The notes under the pieces are model-generated. The model saw nothing but the letters and a program-made list of their open reading frames with translations. It did not search any database and was not told where the DNA came from. From assembly GCF_947495735.1 (NCBI RefSeq), contig NZ_CANMAA010000005.1, positions 124,001 through 188,000 on the forward strand: a DNA stretch of 64,000 bases. Reading direction: 5' to 3'. The DNA comes from an uncultured Pseudokineococcus sp. Its GTDB lineage: Bacteria; Actinomycetota; Actinomycetes; Actinomycetales; Quadrisphaeraceae. Below, in pieces: positions 8,572 to 16,612 of this stretch. The position numbers and the translations under genes are program-made. How positions within the stretch are numbered: position 1 is the stretch's first letter; each line of letters opens with the position of its first letter.

Positions 8572-9728
8572 GTGCCCCTCCTCAGGACGCGCCGCGGGCG
8601 GCCGTCGACCACCTCGACGAGGTCGGCCGGGGCGCCCACGGCGAGCGGGGTGCCGGTGAGCCCGAGCGCCCGCGTCGGCGCGACCGACGTCAGCGCGGCG
8701 ACCTCGGGCAGGTCGGCCCCGCGGGCGAGCAGGCGCGCGACGGCGTCCCCGACCGTCGCCGTGCTGCCGGCGAGCGAGCGCTCGTCGGCCGTCCGGGCGA
8801 CCCCGTCGCGCACGACGACCTCGGCGCCGGCGAGCTCGTAGCGCCCGTCGCCGAGGCCGGCGGCCGCCATCGCGTCCGAGACGAGCGCCGTGCGGCCGGG
8901 CGCGAGGCGCCGGACGAGGTCGACGACGTCGTCGTCGACGTGCTGGCCGTCGCCGATGACCTCCACGGTGACGCGCCCGTCGAGCAGGGCGGCGCCGACG
9001 GGGCCGGGCTCGCGGTGGTGCAGGGGCGGCATCCCGTTGAACAGGTGGGTGACGACGCTCGCGCCCAGGTCCAGCGCTCGCCGCACCTGCTCGGCGGAGG
9101 CGTCGGTGTGGCCGAGCGCCACGACGACGCCCGCGTCGACGAGGCGGGCCACGGCGTCCAGCGCGCCGGGCAGCTCGGGCGCCAGGGTGACCATGCGCAC
9201 CGCACCACCACCGGCCTCGAGCAGCACCTCGACGTCGTCCGGCCGGGGCTCGCGCAGCAGGCCCGCGGCGTGGGCGCCGCGCCGCGCCGGCGCCAGCCAC
9301 GGGCCCTCGAGGTGGAGCCCGAGCAGCTCTCCCGCGCGGACCAGCGGCGACAGCTCGCGCAGGCGCTCGGCGGTGCGGCCCAGCGGTGCGCTGGCGAGGG
9401 AGGCCACGAGGGCGGTGGTGCCCGCGGCGGCGTGGTGGCGCAGGACCGGCCCGGGGTCGCTCCCGGGGACGGCGAGGTCGACGCCCGCCGCGCCGTGGCA
9501 GTGGCCGTCGACGAACCCGGGCACGGCGGCGGGCAGGTGGGCACCGGCGGGCGGGTGCGCCCCGCCGGGGTCGGGTGCGTGGCCGCTGCCCCGCTCGACG
9601 ACGACGCCGCCGCGCACGCGCAGCCACGCCGGCCCGTCGCAGCCGCTGCCGTCGACGAGGCGGTCGACGGCGACCACGTGGTCCCGCGACGGGTCAGCGG
9701 TCGGCGCGCTCGCGCGGGAGCCGCTCAT
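8550..9728 (-). CDS. nagA: N-acetylglucosamine/galactosamine-6-phosphate deacetylase
   Basis: 392 residues of the amidohydrolase fold. PGFVDGHCHGAAGVD is the metal-binding HxH region, LLGLHLEGPWLAPARRG gives the metal-binding Glu, VVALGHTDASAEQ and VTHLFNGMPPLHHREPG give metal and substrate His residues, and TALVSDAMAAAGLG gives the catalytic Asp. It removes acetate from GlcNAc-6-P or GalNAc-6-P in the cytosol. It overlaps the ROK stop by 4 bp (ATGA). NagA and AgaA cannot be told apart by eye. The PfkB and aldolase partners favour the GalNAc version. Confidence 0.9.
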   Translation of the reverse strand: MSGSRASAPTADPSRDHVVAVDRLVDGSGCDGPAWLRVRGGVVVERGSGHAPDPGGAHPPAGAHLPAAVPGFVDGHCHGAAGVDLAVPGSDPGPVLRHHAAAGTTALVASLASAPLGRTAERLRELSPLVRAGELLGLHLEGPWLAPARRGAHAAGLLREPRPDDVEVLLEAGGGAVRMVTLAPELPGALDAVARLVDAGVVVALGHTDASAEQVRRALDLGASVVTHLFNGMPPLHHREPGPVGAALLDGRVTVEVIGDGQHVDDDVVDLVRRLAPGRTALVSDAMAAAGLGDGRYELAGAEVVVRDGVARTADERSLAGSTATVGDAVARLLARGADLPEVAALTSVAPTRALGLTGTPLAVGAPADLVEVVDGRPRRVLRRGTWLDSSS

Positions 9729-10648
9729 CCGGGCACCGGGGCGGTCGAGGGGTGCCGGTCCTGCGCGGCGCGGGCCAGCATCGCCGCGCCGCGGGCGGCG
9801 GCGGTGTCGCCGTGGACGGCCGGGAGGAGGTGCGGCGCGCGCAGCCCGGGCGTGCGGCGGGCCAGCTCCGCGGCGAGCGGGTCGAGCAGGAGGTCCCCCG
9901 CGAGCGCGAGGCCGCCCCCCATGACGACGCGCGAGGGGGCGACGGCCACGACCAGGCCGGCGAGAGCCCCGGCGAGCGCCTCGACGGTCTCCCGCCAGAC
10001 GGCTCGGGCCGCCGGGTCCCCGGCCCGCACGCGCCGCGCGACGGTCAGCGCGTCCGGCGCGCCGGCGCGGCGGGCCGTGGCGGCGGCCGAGGCGACCTCC
10101 TCCACCCGCAGGCCGGCGTGCGGCCCGTCGACCAGCAGCAGCTGCCCGACCTCGCCCGCCCACCCGCCGGCCACGAGCGGGCGCCCGTCCACGAGCACGG
10201 CCGCCGCGAGGCCGGTGCCCACCGCGACGAACACCGACACCTCGCCGGACGGCACGTCCCCCGAGGCGCCCGCGGCGGCGGCGTCCTCGGCCACCGCCCC
10301 GGCGCGGACGTCGTGGGCGAGCACGACCGGGCGCCCGAGGGCGCCCTCGAGCAGCCGGGTGGCGGGCACGTCGCGCCACCCGAGGTTCACCGACAGGACG
10401 GCGGTGCCCGCCACCTCGTCGACGACGCCGGGCAGGGCGACGCCGACGGCGTCGCGCGGGTCGGCGCCCAGGGCGTCGACGACGGCGGCCACGGTCTCGG
10501 CCGTGCGCCGGCCGTCCGGGTCCGGCGACGGCGTGGGGCGGCGGTGCTCGGCGAGGACCGCGCCGTCGGGGCCGATCCGCAGGCCCTTGGTGCTGGTGCC
10601 CCCGACGTCCACCCCCACGGCGCTCGCCGTCGGCACCGCCGGGCTCAC
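9725..10648 (-). CDS. ROK-family sugar kinase (probable N-acetylhexosamine kinase)
   Basis: 307 residues. The N-terminal GVDVGGTSTKG is the phosphate-1 ATP loop. AHDVRAGAVAE replaces the usual NDANAAALAE catalytic-Asp segment, and VAVGTGLAAAVLVDG is the phosphate-2 region. Two features are unusual. The GEIGH segment reads GEVGQ, so the zinc-ligand His is absent. The CxCGxxGCxE zinc motif is replaced by GPHAGLRVEEVAS. Kinases without the zinc motif exist in the superfamily, so activity is still plausible. Its place between the SIS and nagA genes suggests phosphorylation of GalNAc or GlcNAc after import. The GTG start overlaps the SIS gene stop by 4 bp. Confidence 0.82.
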   Translation of the reverse strand: MSPAVPTASAVGVDVGGTSTKGLRIGPDGAVLAEHRRPTPSPDPDGRRTAETVAAVVDALGADPRDAVGVALPGVVDEVAGTAVLSVNLGWRDVPATRLLEGALGRPVVLAHDVRAGAVAEDAAAAGASGDVPSGEVSVFVAVGTGLAAAVLVDGRPLVAGGWAGEVGQLLLVDGPHAGLRVEEVASAAATARRAGAPDALTVARRVRAGDPAARAVWRETVEALAGALAGLVVAVAPSRVVMGGGLALAGDLLLDPLAAELARRTPGLRAPHLLPAVHGDTAAARGAAMLARAAQDRHPSTAPVPG

Positions 10649-11520
10649 GCGAGGATCACGGAGCGGGTCAGCGACCGGGGCTGGTCCGGGTCCAGGCCGC
10701 GGACCTTGGCGACGGCCACCGCGAACCGCTGCGCCACGACGAGCGCGGCCTGGGGGTCCAGGTCGTGCTGGACGAAGGTCGCCCCGGTCCGCCCCACCTG
10801 CTCGGCGAGGCCGTCGGGTGCGGCGCCGAGGCTCCAGACGAGGCGGCCGGGCTCGGCGATGGCGACCGGCCCGTGGCGGTAGTCCATCGACGGGTAGGAC
10901 TCGGCCCAGAACTGCGCGGCCTCGCGCGTCTTGAGGGCCGCCTCGTTGGCCAGGCCGACGCACCAGCCGCGGCCGATGAAGGTGCACTGGTCGGCCGCCG
11001 TCAGGTCGGCGAGGTCCAGGGCGAGCGCGCGCTCGGCGTCGGCGACGACGGGCTCGAGGTCGTGCCCCGCCGCCGCCCGCAGGAGGCTCAGGGCGCTCGT
11101 GGCGAAGCGCGTCTGCACGACGGAGCTCTCGTCGGCGAACGGCATCGCCACGACGTCCGTCGCCCGCGCCGCCGCCGGGGAGTCGGGCACCGCCGTGACG
11201 AGCGTCGTGGGGGTGCCGTCCAGGGCGCCGAGCAGCTCGACGACCTCGGTCGTCGTGCCGGAGCGGGAGATGGCCACGACCCGGTCGTAGGTGCGTCCGA
11301 GGGGGAACTCCGAGCCGGCGAAGGCGTCCGTCACGCCGTGGCCGGCCTGCTCGCGGACGACCGCGGCGCTCATGGCGATGAACCAGCTGGTGCCGCACCC
11401 GACGACCGCGACCCGCTCACCGGGTCGGGGCAGGGCCTCGCGGGAGGCGGCCGCCAGCGCGGCGGCCTCGCGCCACACCCGGGGCTGGGACGCGATCTCG
11501 TCGTCGACGAAGGGAGGCAT
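10645..11520 (-). CDS. SIS-domain sugar isomerase/deaminase (AgaS-like)
   Basis: 291 residues with two SIS domains. VAVVGCGTSWFIAMSAAV and VVAISRSGTTTEVVELLGAL are the phosphosugar-binding loops of the first domain, and CTFIGRGWCVGLANEAAL opens the second. AgaS-type proteins deaminate and isomerise galactosamine-6-phosphate to tagatose-6-phosphate, and GlmS/NagB-like relatives act on glucosamine-6-P. There is no glutaminase domain, so it is not GlmS. It is the first gene of the leftward operon, with ATG 11520 about 160 bp from the divergent DeoR gene. Confidence 0.82.
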   Translation of the reverse strand: MPPFVDDEIASQPRVWREAAALAAASREALPRPGERVAVVGCGTSWFIAMSAAVVREQAGHGVTDAFAGSEFPLGRTYDRVVAISRSGTTTEVVELLGALDGTPTTLVTAVPDSPAAARATDVVAMPFADESSVVQTRFATSALSLLRAAAGHDLEPVVADAERALALDLADLTAADQCTFIGRGWCVGLANEAALKTREAAQFWAESYPSMDYRHGPVAIAEPGRLVWSLGAAPDGLAEQVGRTGATFVQHDLDPQAALVVAQRFAVAVAKVRGLDPDQPRSLTRSVILA

Positions 11521-11676
11521 GCGGTGTTCCTTGTCCTCAGGGCGGTCCCCCGCGCGCTGTGCGATCGATTGTGACCGCATGGAGTCCATGATGAGCATCC
11601 TCGCTCAGCGAGTCAACGGACGGACGACCGAGCCGCGCAGTTGCGCGTCCGGTGCCGTCCCCAGGAGTGTTCGGGC
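11521..11676. promoter_or_regulatory. Divergent control region of the amino-sugar operon and its DeoR gene
   Basis: On the minus strand TTGACT (11611-11616 read in reverse) is followed 17 bp later by CATCAT, a plausible sigma-70 promoter for the operon. A perfect 13-bp palindrome, CTCGCTCAGCGAG (11600-11612), overlaps the -35 box and is the best operator candidate for the adjacent DeoR protein. ATGGAGTCCAT nearby is a second small palindrome. An AGGAG ribosome site precedes the DeoR ATG. Operator function is inferred from position. Confidence 0.5.
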
Positions 11677-12465
11677 ATGACGCAGCAGCGGCGCCTGAAC
11701 CTCGTGCTGGAGCTGGTCAGCGAGCGGGGGACCGTGTCCATCGCCGAGGTCGGCGACGCGCTGGGGGTCTCCACCGCCACCGTCCGGCGCGACCTCAACC
11801 TGCTCGCCGAGCAGCGGCTCCTCACGCGCACGCACGGGGGCGCCTCCGCGCTGGGATCGGGCTACGAGCTGCCGCTGCAGTACAAGATCGCCCGCCAGTC
11901 CGAGGCCAAGACGGCCATCGCCCGGGCGGTCGCCGAGCTGGTGGCGCCGGGTGACGCGGTGGCTCTCAACGGCGGGACGACGACGAGCGAGGTCGCGAGG
12001 GTCCTCGGGTCCAGCGAGGCGCTCGGCGGCGGTGACGCCCCGGGGGTCACCATCGTCACCAACGCGCTGAACATCGCCTTCGAGCTGTCGGTGCGCGAGC
12101 ACGTCAAGATCGTCGTCACGGGCGGGGTGCCCCGCCGCCAGTCCTACGAGCTGGTGGGCCCGCTGGTCGCCTCCTCGCTGCGGGACCTCAGCGTCGACCT
12201 CGCCGTGCTGGGCGTCGACGGGCTGAGCGGTCGCTTCGGCGCGACGACGGTGCACGAGGGGGAGGCCGAGGCGAGCCGCCACATGGCCGCGGTCGCGCGC
12301 CGGGTCGTCGTGGCCGCGGACTCGACCAAGCTCGGCCGCTCCACGTTCGCGCGCATCTGCGCGCTCGAGGAGGTGGACCTCCTCGTCACCGACCGGCCCG
12401 CCGAGGAAGCTGTCGCGGCCGAGCTGGCGGCCGCCGGTGTCGAGGTCGTCGTCGCGCCGGCCTGA
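11677..12465 (+). CDS. DeoR-family transcriptional regulator of the amino-sugar operon
   Basis: 262 residues. An N-terminal winged helix-turn-helix includes VSIAEVGDALGVSTATVRRD, the DeoR signature, followed by RTHGGAS. The C-terminal sugar-phosphate sensor has ALNGGTTTSEVAR, VTNALNIAFELS, VVTGGVPRRQSYELVGP and ADSTKLGRSTFARI. AgaR and GlpR relatives repress catabolic operons until a phosphorylated sugar binds. It is transcribed away from the operon, with the likely operator between them. The start is ATG 11677, preceded by AGGAG. Confidence 0.9.
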   Translation: MTQQRRLNLVLELVSERGTVSIAEVGDALGVSTATVRRDLNLLAEQRLLTRTHGGASALGSGYELPLQYKIARQSEAKTAIARAVAELVAPGDAVALNGGTTTSEVARVLGSSEALGGGDAPGVTIVTNALNIAFELSVREHVKIVVTGGVPRRQSYELVGPLVASSLRDLSVDLAVLGVDGLSGRFGATTVHEGEAEASRHMAAVARRVVVAADSTKLGRSTFARICALEEVDLLVTDRPAEEAVAAELAAAGVEVVVAPA

Positions 12466-12502
12466 GCCCCGCGCACCCGCCGCGCGGCGGCGCTTCCGCG
12501 CC

Positions 12503-13360
12503 TCACGGCTCGACGACGGTCACCGCCAGCCCGATGCGGCGCAGCGCCTCCACTTCGGCCGGAGGCGCGCTGACGTCGGTGACGAGCTCGTCGACGTCCT
12601 GCGCCGCGCAGATGCGGGCGAGGCGGACCCGGCCCAGCTTGGTGCCGTCCGCGACGACGACGGTGCGGCGCGCCCGTCGGATCATCGCGGCGTTGACCGC
12701 CGCCTCGACCTCGTCGTGGGTGGTCAGGCCCCCCGCTGCGCTGATGCCGTCCACCCCGACGACGGCAGTCCCCAGGTTGACCGCCTGCAGCGTCTGCTCC
12801 GCCCACGGACCCACCAGCTCGGAGGACTGCGAGCGCACGACACCCCCGGTCATGACGACCTTCACCTGGGGGCGCAGCGCGAGGTCCAGCGCCACGTTGA
12901 GCGCGTTGGTGATGACCGTCAGCTGGCTGCGGTCGGCGAGGCACCTCGCGACGGCGTCCGTCGTGCTCCCGCCGGTCAGCCCCAGGGCGTGAGCCCCGAG
13001 GGGGACGCGGGTCGCGGCCTCCCGCGCGATGGCGAGCTTGGCGTCGCGCTGCTCCCCGCCGCGGTAGCGGACGGGCACCTCGCGCCCGTCGTCGAGCGCG
13101 CGGGCGCCCCCGTGGAGGCGGCGGAGGAGCTGCTGGTCCTCGAGGACGGCCAGGTCGCGGCGCACCGTGGCCGCGGAGACGCGCAGCAGGCGCGCGAGCT
13201 CGGCCGCTGACGTGGTCCCGGGAGCGCCGGCCCGCACGTGCTCGAGCAGCCGGGCGAGTCGGTGCGCGCGGTCCCGCCCCGGGGACGCAGCGGGTGCGGC
13301 GTCCGGAAGGGCGCTGCTCCCGGGAGGACCTGCCCGGTGGCCCCCGTGCTCGTCCGTCAC
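12503..13360 (-). CDS. Second DeoR-family transcriptional regulator
   Basis: 285 residues, with the same architecture as the regulator at 11677. The HTH contains SAAELARLLRVSAATVRRD. The sensor contains LTGGSTTDAVAR, VITNALNVALDL, VVMTGGVVRSQSSELVGP and DGTKLGRVRLARI. A ~30-residue poorly conserved N-terminal extension precedes the HTH. GTG 13360 is the likely start, because the stretch further upstream is noncoding in character. It is convergent with the first DeoR gene and divergent from the DUF4832 gene at 13537, so it may control the downstream secreted protein and ABC transporter. Confidence 0.87.
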   Translation of the reverse strand: MTDEHGGHRAGPPGSSALPDAAPAASPGRDRAHRLARLLEHVRAGAPGTTSAAELARLLRVSAATVRRDLAVLEDQQLLRRLHGGARALDDGREVPVRYRGGEQRDAKLAIAREAATRVPLGAHALGLTGGSTTDAVARCLADRSQLTVITNALNVALDLALRPQVKVVMTGGVVRSQSSELVGPWAEQTLQAVNLGTAVVGVDGISAAGGLTTHDEVEAAVNAAMIRRARRTVVVADGTKLGRVRLARICAAQDVDELVTDVSAPPAEVEALRRIGLAVTVVEP

Positions 13361-13376
13361 GGGCGCGACCGTAGGT

Positions 13377-13408
13377 GGTGAGCGCTCACCCGCGCAGGTC
13401 TCCTGCGC
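13377..13408. promoter_or_regulatory. Palindromes in the DeoR / DUF4832 divergent region
   Basis: A perfect 14-bp palindrome, GGTGAGCGCTCACC, occupies 13377-13390, just upstream of the second DeoR gene. Next to it CGCGCAGG/CCTGCGCG forms an 8-bp hairpin with a 3-nt loop (about 13391-13409). Position suggests an operator for the DeoR protein encoded alongside. No binding consensus is known to me. Confidence 0.4.
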
Positions 13409-13536
13409 GTTCGCGCAGCCGCGGTGCGCACCTGCCCCTCGCCCGGTGACAGAGCGTCGTCCAGGGATCACGCTCCCGGCACCGACCCACCCGCGGCCGG
13501 GCCGCCGAGCCCCGCCGCCCACGAGGAGGAGCAGCC

Positions 13537-15111
13537 ATGGCGGAGCAGCACCGAGCCGGCACCCCGGGACGGACGACGGCGCCGGCCGCAGGAGCGGCGC
13601 ACCGGCGCCCGGGCCGACGCGCGAGAGGGCTGGCGCTGCTGGCCCTCCCGGGCCTCGTCGGCCTGGCGGGAGCCCCGACGGCCTCGGCGGACCCGACCGG
13701 CGCCGAGGGGCGCGTGCGCGCCGTGCAGTACGCGGAGTCCGACGACGTCCTCGCCAACCCCGAGCGCGGGTGGTACCGGCACACCGAGACCCACTACCGC
13801 GAGGACGGGTCCGGGTACACGCCGCTGGACGCCGACGTGCTCCGCGGCTACCGCGCCGAGGGCACCACGCAGGTCCTGCGGGTCTTCTACCTCGAGAGGT
13901 TCGCGGAGACCCCGCAGCTGGACCAGGCCTGGCTGGACCTCGTCCAGGCCGACCTGGACACCGCCCGGGAGGCGGGCGTCAGCGTCATCACGCGGTTCGC
14001 CTACCGGCAGGGCGGGGCCTGGCCCTACTCCCCGCCGTACGGCGACGCGCCGCTCGACGTCGTGCTGGCCCACATCGAGCAGCTCTCGCCGCTCCTGCAC
14101 CGCAACGCGGACGTCGTCCCCGTCCTGCAGCAGGGCTTCGTCGGGCTGTGGGGGGAGGGGTACTACACCGACCACTTCGTCGCGGACCCGGCCGAGCCCG
14201 GAGTCGTCACGGAGGAGGACTGGGAGCGCCGGGGGCAGGTGCTCCGGGCGCTCCTCGACGCGGTCCCGCAGGAGCGCTCGGTGCAGGTCCGCACCATGCT
14301 GACGAAGCAGGTGGTCTTCGACGTCCCCAGCGGGGAGGCCGGGGCCCTGGCCCCGGAGGAGGCGTTCGGCGGCAGCGACCTCGCGCGCGTCGGCCACCAC
14401 AACGACTGCTTCCTCGCGAGCCCCGACGACTTCGGGACCTTCCTGTCCGACCCCCTCTCCCTGGACCAGGAGTACCTCGCGCGCGAGACCCGCTTCGTGC
14501 CCATGGGCGGGGAGACCTGCACCGTCAACCCGCCGCGCTCGGAGTACCCGTCCGCCTCGGCCGAGATGGCGCGCTACCACTTCTCCTACCTCAACGCCGA
14601 CTACAACCGGGACGTCCTCGGCAGCTGGGGCGAGGACGGGCTCGCCGAGGTGACCGACCGCCTCGGCTACCGGTTCGTCCCCGAGGAGAGCCGGGTCCGC
14701 AGGACGAGCAGCGGCGGGCGGCCCACCCAGGAGCTCGCGGTGGACGTGCGCAACGACGGCTGGGCCGCGCCCTACAACGAGCGCCCGGTGCACGTCGTCC
14801 TCGAGGGGGCGCGCGGCGCCTTCGCGCTCGACACCGGGGTGGACGCCCGCACCTGGGCGGCGGGCACCACGAGCACGGTGTCCGTCCCGCTGTGCGGCGT
14901 GCCCACGGGTCGCTACGCGCTGCACCTGCACCTGCCGTCCGGGGACGCGGGCACGGCCGGGAACCCGGACTTCTCCGTCCGGCTCGCGGCGGAGGGCACG
15001 TGGGAGCCCGCGACCGGCTGGAACGACCTGCAGCAGGAGGTCGTGGTGACGGGCGGCGGCGCGGGCTGCGACGTCGAGGTCTCGCCGCTGGCGCCCGCGC
15101 CCCGGGGCTGA
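13537..15111 (+). CDS. Secreted DUF4874/DUF4832 glycan-associated protein
   Basis: 524 residues with a basic N-terminus, a hydrophobic segment around residues 30-47 and an APTASADP cleavage-type sequence, so a Sec signal peptide. The mature part begins with DDVLANPERGWYRHTETHY, the DUF4874 start (NPxRGwY), and has a TIM-barrel-like pattern (VLRVFYLERF, GVSVITRFAYRQGG, VVPVLQQGFVGLWGE). The second half, from about residue 340, fits DUF4832 with FSYLNADYNRDVLGSW and a beta-sandwich end. Such proteins are often predicted glycoside hydrolases without tested activity. A strong ribosome site (GAGGAGGAG) precedes ATG 13537. The adjacent sugar ABC transporter supports a glycan role. Confidence 0.8.
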   Translation: MAEQHRAGTPGRTTAPAAGAAHRRPGRRARGLALLALPGLVGLAGAPTASADPTGAEGRVRAVQYAESDDVLANPERGWYRHTETHYREDGSGYTPLDADVLRGYRAEGTTQVLRVFYLERFAETPQLDQAWLDLVQADLDTAREAGVSVITRFAYRQGGAWPYSPPYGDAPLDVVLAHIEQLSPLLHRNADVVPVLQQGFVGLWGEGYYTDHFVADPAEPGVVTEEDWERRGQVLRALLDAVPQERSVQVRTMLTKQVVFDVPSGEAGALAPEEAFGGSDLARVGHHNDCFLASPDDFGTFLSDPLSLDQEYLARETRFVPMGGETCTVNPPRSEYPSASAEMARYHFSYLNADYNRDVLGSWGEDGLAEVTDRLGYRFVPEESRVRRTSSGGRPTQELAVDVRNDGWAAPYNERPVHVVLEGARGAFALDTGVDARTWAAGTTSTVSVPLCGVPTGRYALHLHLPSGDAGTAGNPDFSVRLAAEGTWEPATGWNDLQQEVVVTGGGAGCDVEVSPLAPAPRG

Positions 15112-15148
15112 CCGGCGGGGCTGTCCGGCGGGCCGGAGCCGGCGGGGT

Positions 15149-15180
15149 CGGAGCCGTCGGGGCGGGCCCCGACGGCTCCG
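15149..15180 (+). terminator. Intrinsic-type hairpin after the DUF4832 gene
   Basis: A perfect 14-bp stem, CGGAGCCGTCGGGG with CCCCGACGGCTCCG, closes a 4-nt CGGG loop 37 bp after the stop codon. The stem is very stable and has no U-tract. Confidence 0.65.
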
Positions 15181-15326
15181 GTCGCGTCCGGGGACGTGCC
15201 TGCCGGCGCCGTCGACCGCTCGGCGACCGGCCCGCCCGGCGGCCCCGTCCTGCAGCGGTGGGCGGGATGTGCGCCGAGACCCTGGTCAGTCGTCGGACGG
15301 CCGGTTACTGTTCACTCGTGCTCGAT

Positions 15327-15344
15327 TGACGCGCCAACGCGTCA
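15327..15344. promoter_or_regulatory. Operator-like palindrome upstream of the Gfo/Idh/MocA-ABC operon
   Basis: TGACGCG-CCAA-CGCGTCA is a perfect 7-4-7 inverted repeat, flanked on both sides by a CTCGAT direct repeat (15321-15326 and 15347-15352). It lies 60-80 bp upstream of the first gene of the operon. It looks like a binding site for a dimeric repressor. No regulator is encoded immediately beside it, and the second DeoR gene is the nearest candidate. Confidence 0.5.
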
Positions 15345-15403
15345 GTCTCGATCACAGCCCCGACGCGCGGCGTCGGTGTGCGGCCCCGGCGGGAGGGATG
15401 GCG

Positions 15404-16612
15404 ATGGTGCTCGGCCCAGATCAGGACGTAGCGGTCGCGGTGGTGGGCACGGGTGCCCGCAGCGTGATCGCCCAGCACGTCTCCGCCGTCCGGCAGGGCG
15501 CGCGCGTCGTCGCCGCCGTGGACACCGACGAGGCCGGGCGCGAGCGGGCCCGGGCGCTCTTCGGCCAGGTCCCCGTCCACCGCGACCACCGGGCGCTGCT
15601 GGACGCGGGGGGCGTCCACGCGGCCGTGGTCACCACCCCGGACGACACCCACGCGGACATCGCCGTCGACCTGCTGCGCGGCGGCGTGGCGGTGTACCTG
15701 GAGAAGCCGCTCGCGACGCGCCTCGAGGACGCCGACCGGGTGCTGCAGGTGGCCGCCGAGACGGGGACCCCGCTCTACGTGGGGCACAACTTCCGCCACG
15801 CCGGGGTCGTGCGCGCCATGAAGGAGGTCCTCGACCGGGGGGAGATCGGCGAGGTCAAGACCATCTGGGTCCGCCACTTCGTGGGCAACGGCGGTGACTA
15901 CTACTTCAAGGACTGGCACGCCGACCGCCGGCGCACCGGGACGCTCCTGCTGCAGAAGGCCAGCCACGACATCGACGTGGTCCACCACCTCGCGTCCTCG
16001 TACACGCGCCGCGTCGTCGGCATGGGCGACCTCATGGTCTACGGCGACGTCCAGGACAGGAGGTCGCGGGCCGGCGAGACGATGCCGGACTGGTTCTCCT
16101 ACGACAACTGGCCGCCGGCCGCGCAGACCGGGCTCAACCCCGTCGTCGACGTCGAGGACGTCTCGATGATGATGATGGGCCTCGACAACGGCGTCCTCGC
16201 CAGCTACCAGCAGTGCCACTTCACGCCCGACTACTGGCGGAACTACACGGTGATCGGCACCGAGGGCCGGCTGGAGAACGTCGGCGACACCGGCGGCGGC
16301 GTCGTCAAGGTCTGGGACCGGCGCCGCGAGTGGTCCGCCGCGGGCGACCGCGAGTACCCCGTCGCGGGCGTCACCAGCGGCCACGAGGACGCCGACGTCC
16401 TGACGATGACGGAGTTCCTCGACCACGTCGTCGACGGGGCCCCCCTCACCGTCTCCCCGGTCGCCGCGCGCGCGGCCGTGGCCGCCGGCGCGCTCGCCGC
16501 CGCGTCCCTGCGCGACGGCTCCCGCCCCCTCGACGTCCCGCCCCTGGACCAGCACGTGCTCGACCACTTCGCACGGACCTCGCGCCCCGCCCCCGAGAGG
16601 ACGACCCGATGA
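15404..16612 (+). CDS. Gfo/Idh/MocA-family NAD(P)-dependent oxidoreductase
   Basis: 402 residues. The Rossmann domain has VAVVGTGARSVIAQHVSAV, then VVTTPDDTHADIA and VYLEKPLATRLEDADRV (EKP motif). The second domain has LLLQKASHDIDVVHHLAS, where the His-Asp pair fits the catalytic site of this family. A GH109-like role (NAD-dependent alpha-N-acetylgalactosaminidase) is possible within the superfamily but not shown. ATG 15404 is preferred over ATG 15398, because the GGGAGGG ribosome site ends one base before 15398 but sits seven bases from 15404. The stop overlaps the next start (ATGA), so it is coupled to the ABC transporter. Confidence 0.85.
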   Translation: MVLGPDQDVAVAVVGTGARSVIAQHVSAVRQGARVVAAVDTDEAGRERARALFGQVPVHRDHRALLDAGGVHAAVVTTPDDTHADIAVDLLRGGVAVYLEKPLATRLEDADRVLQVAAETGTPLYVGHNFRHAGVVRAMKEVLDRGEIGEVKTIWVRHFVGNGGDYYFKDWHADRRRTGTLLLQKASHDIDVVHHLASSYTRRVVGMGDLMVYGDVQDRRSRAGETMPDWFSYDNWPPAAQTGLNPVVDVEDVSMMMMGLDNGVLASYQQCHFTPDYWRNYTVIGTEGRLENVGDTGGGVVKVWDRRREWSAAGDREYPVAGVTSGHEDADVLTMTEFLDHVVDGAPLTVSPVAARAAVAAGALAAASLRDGSRPLDVPPLDQHVLDHFARTSRPAPERTTR

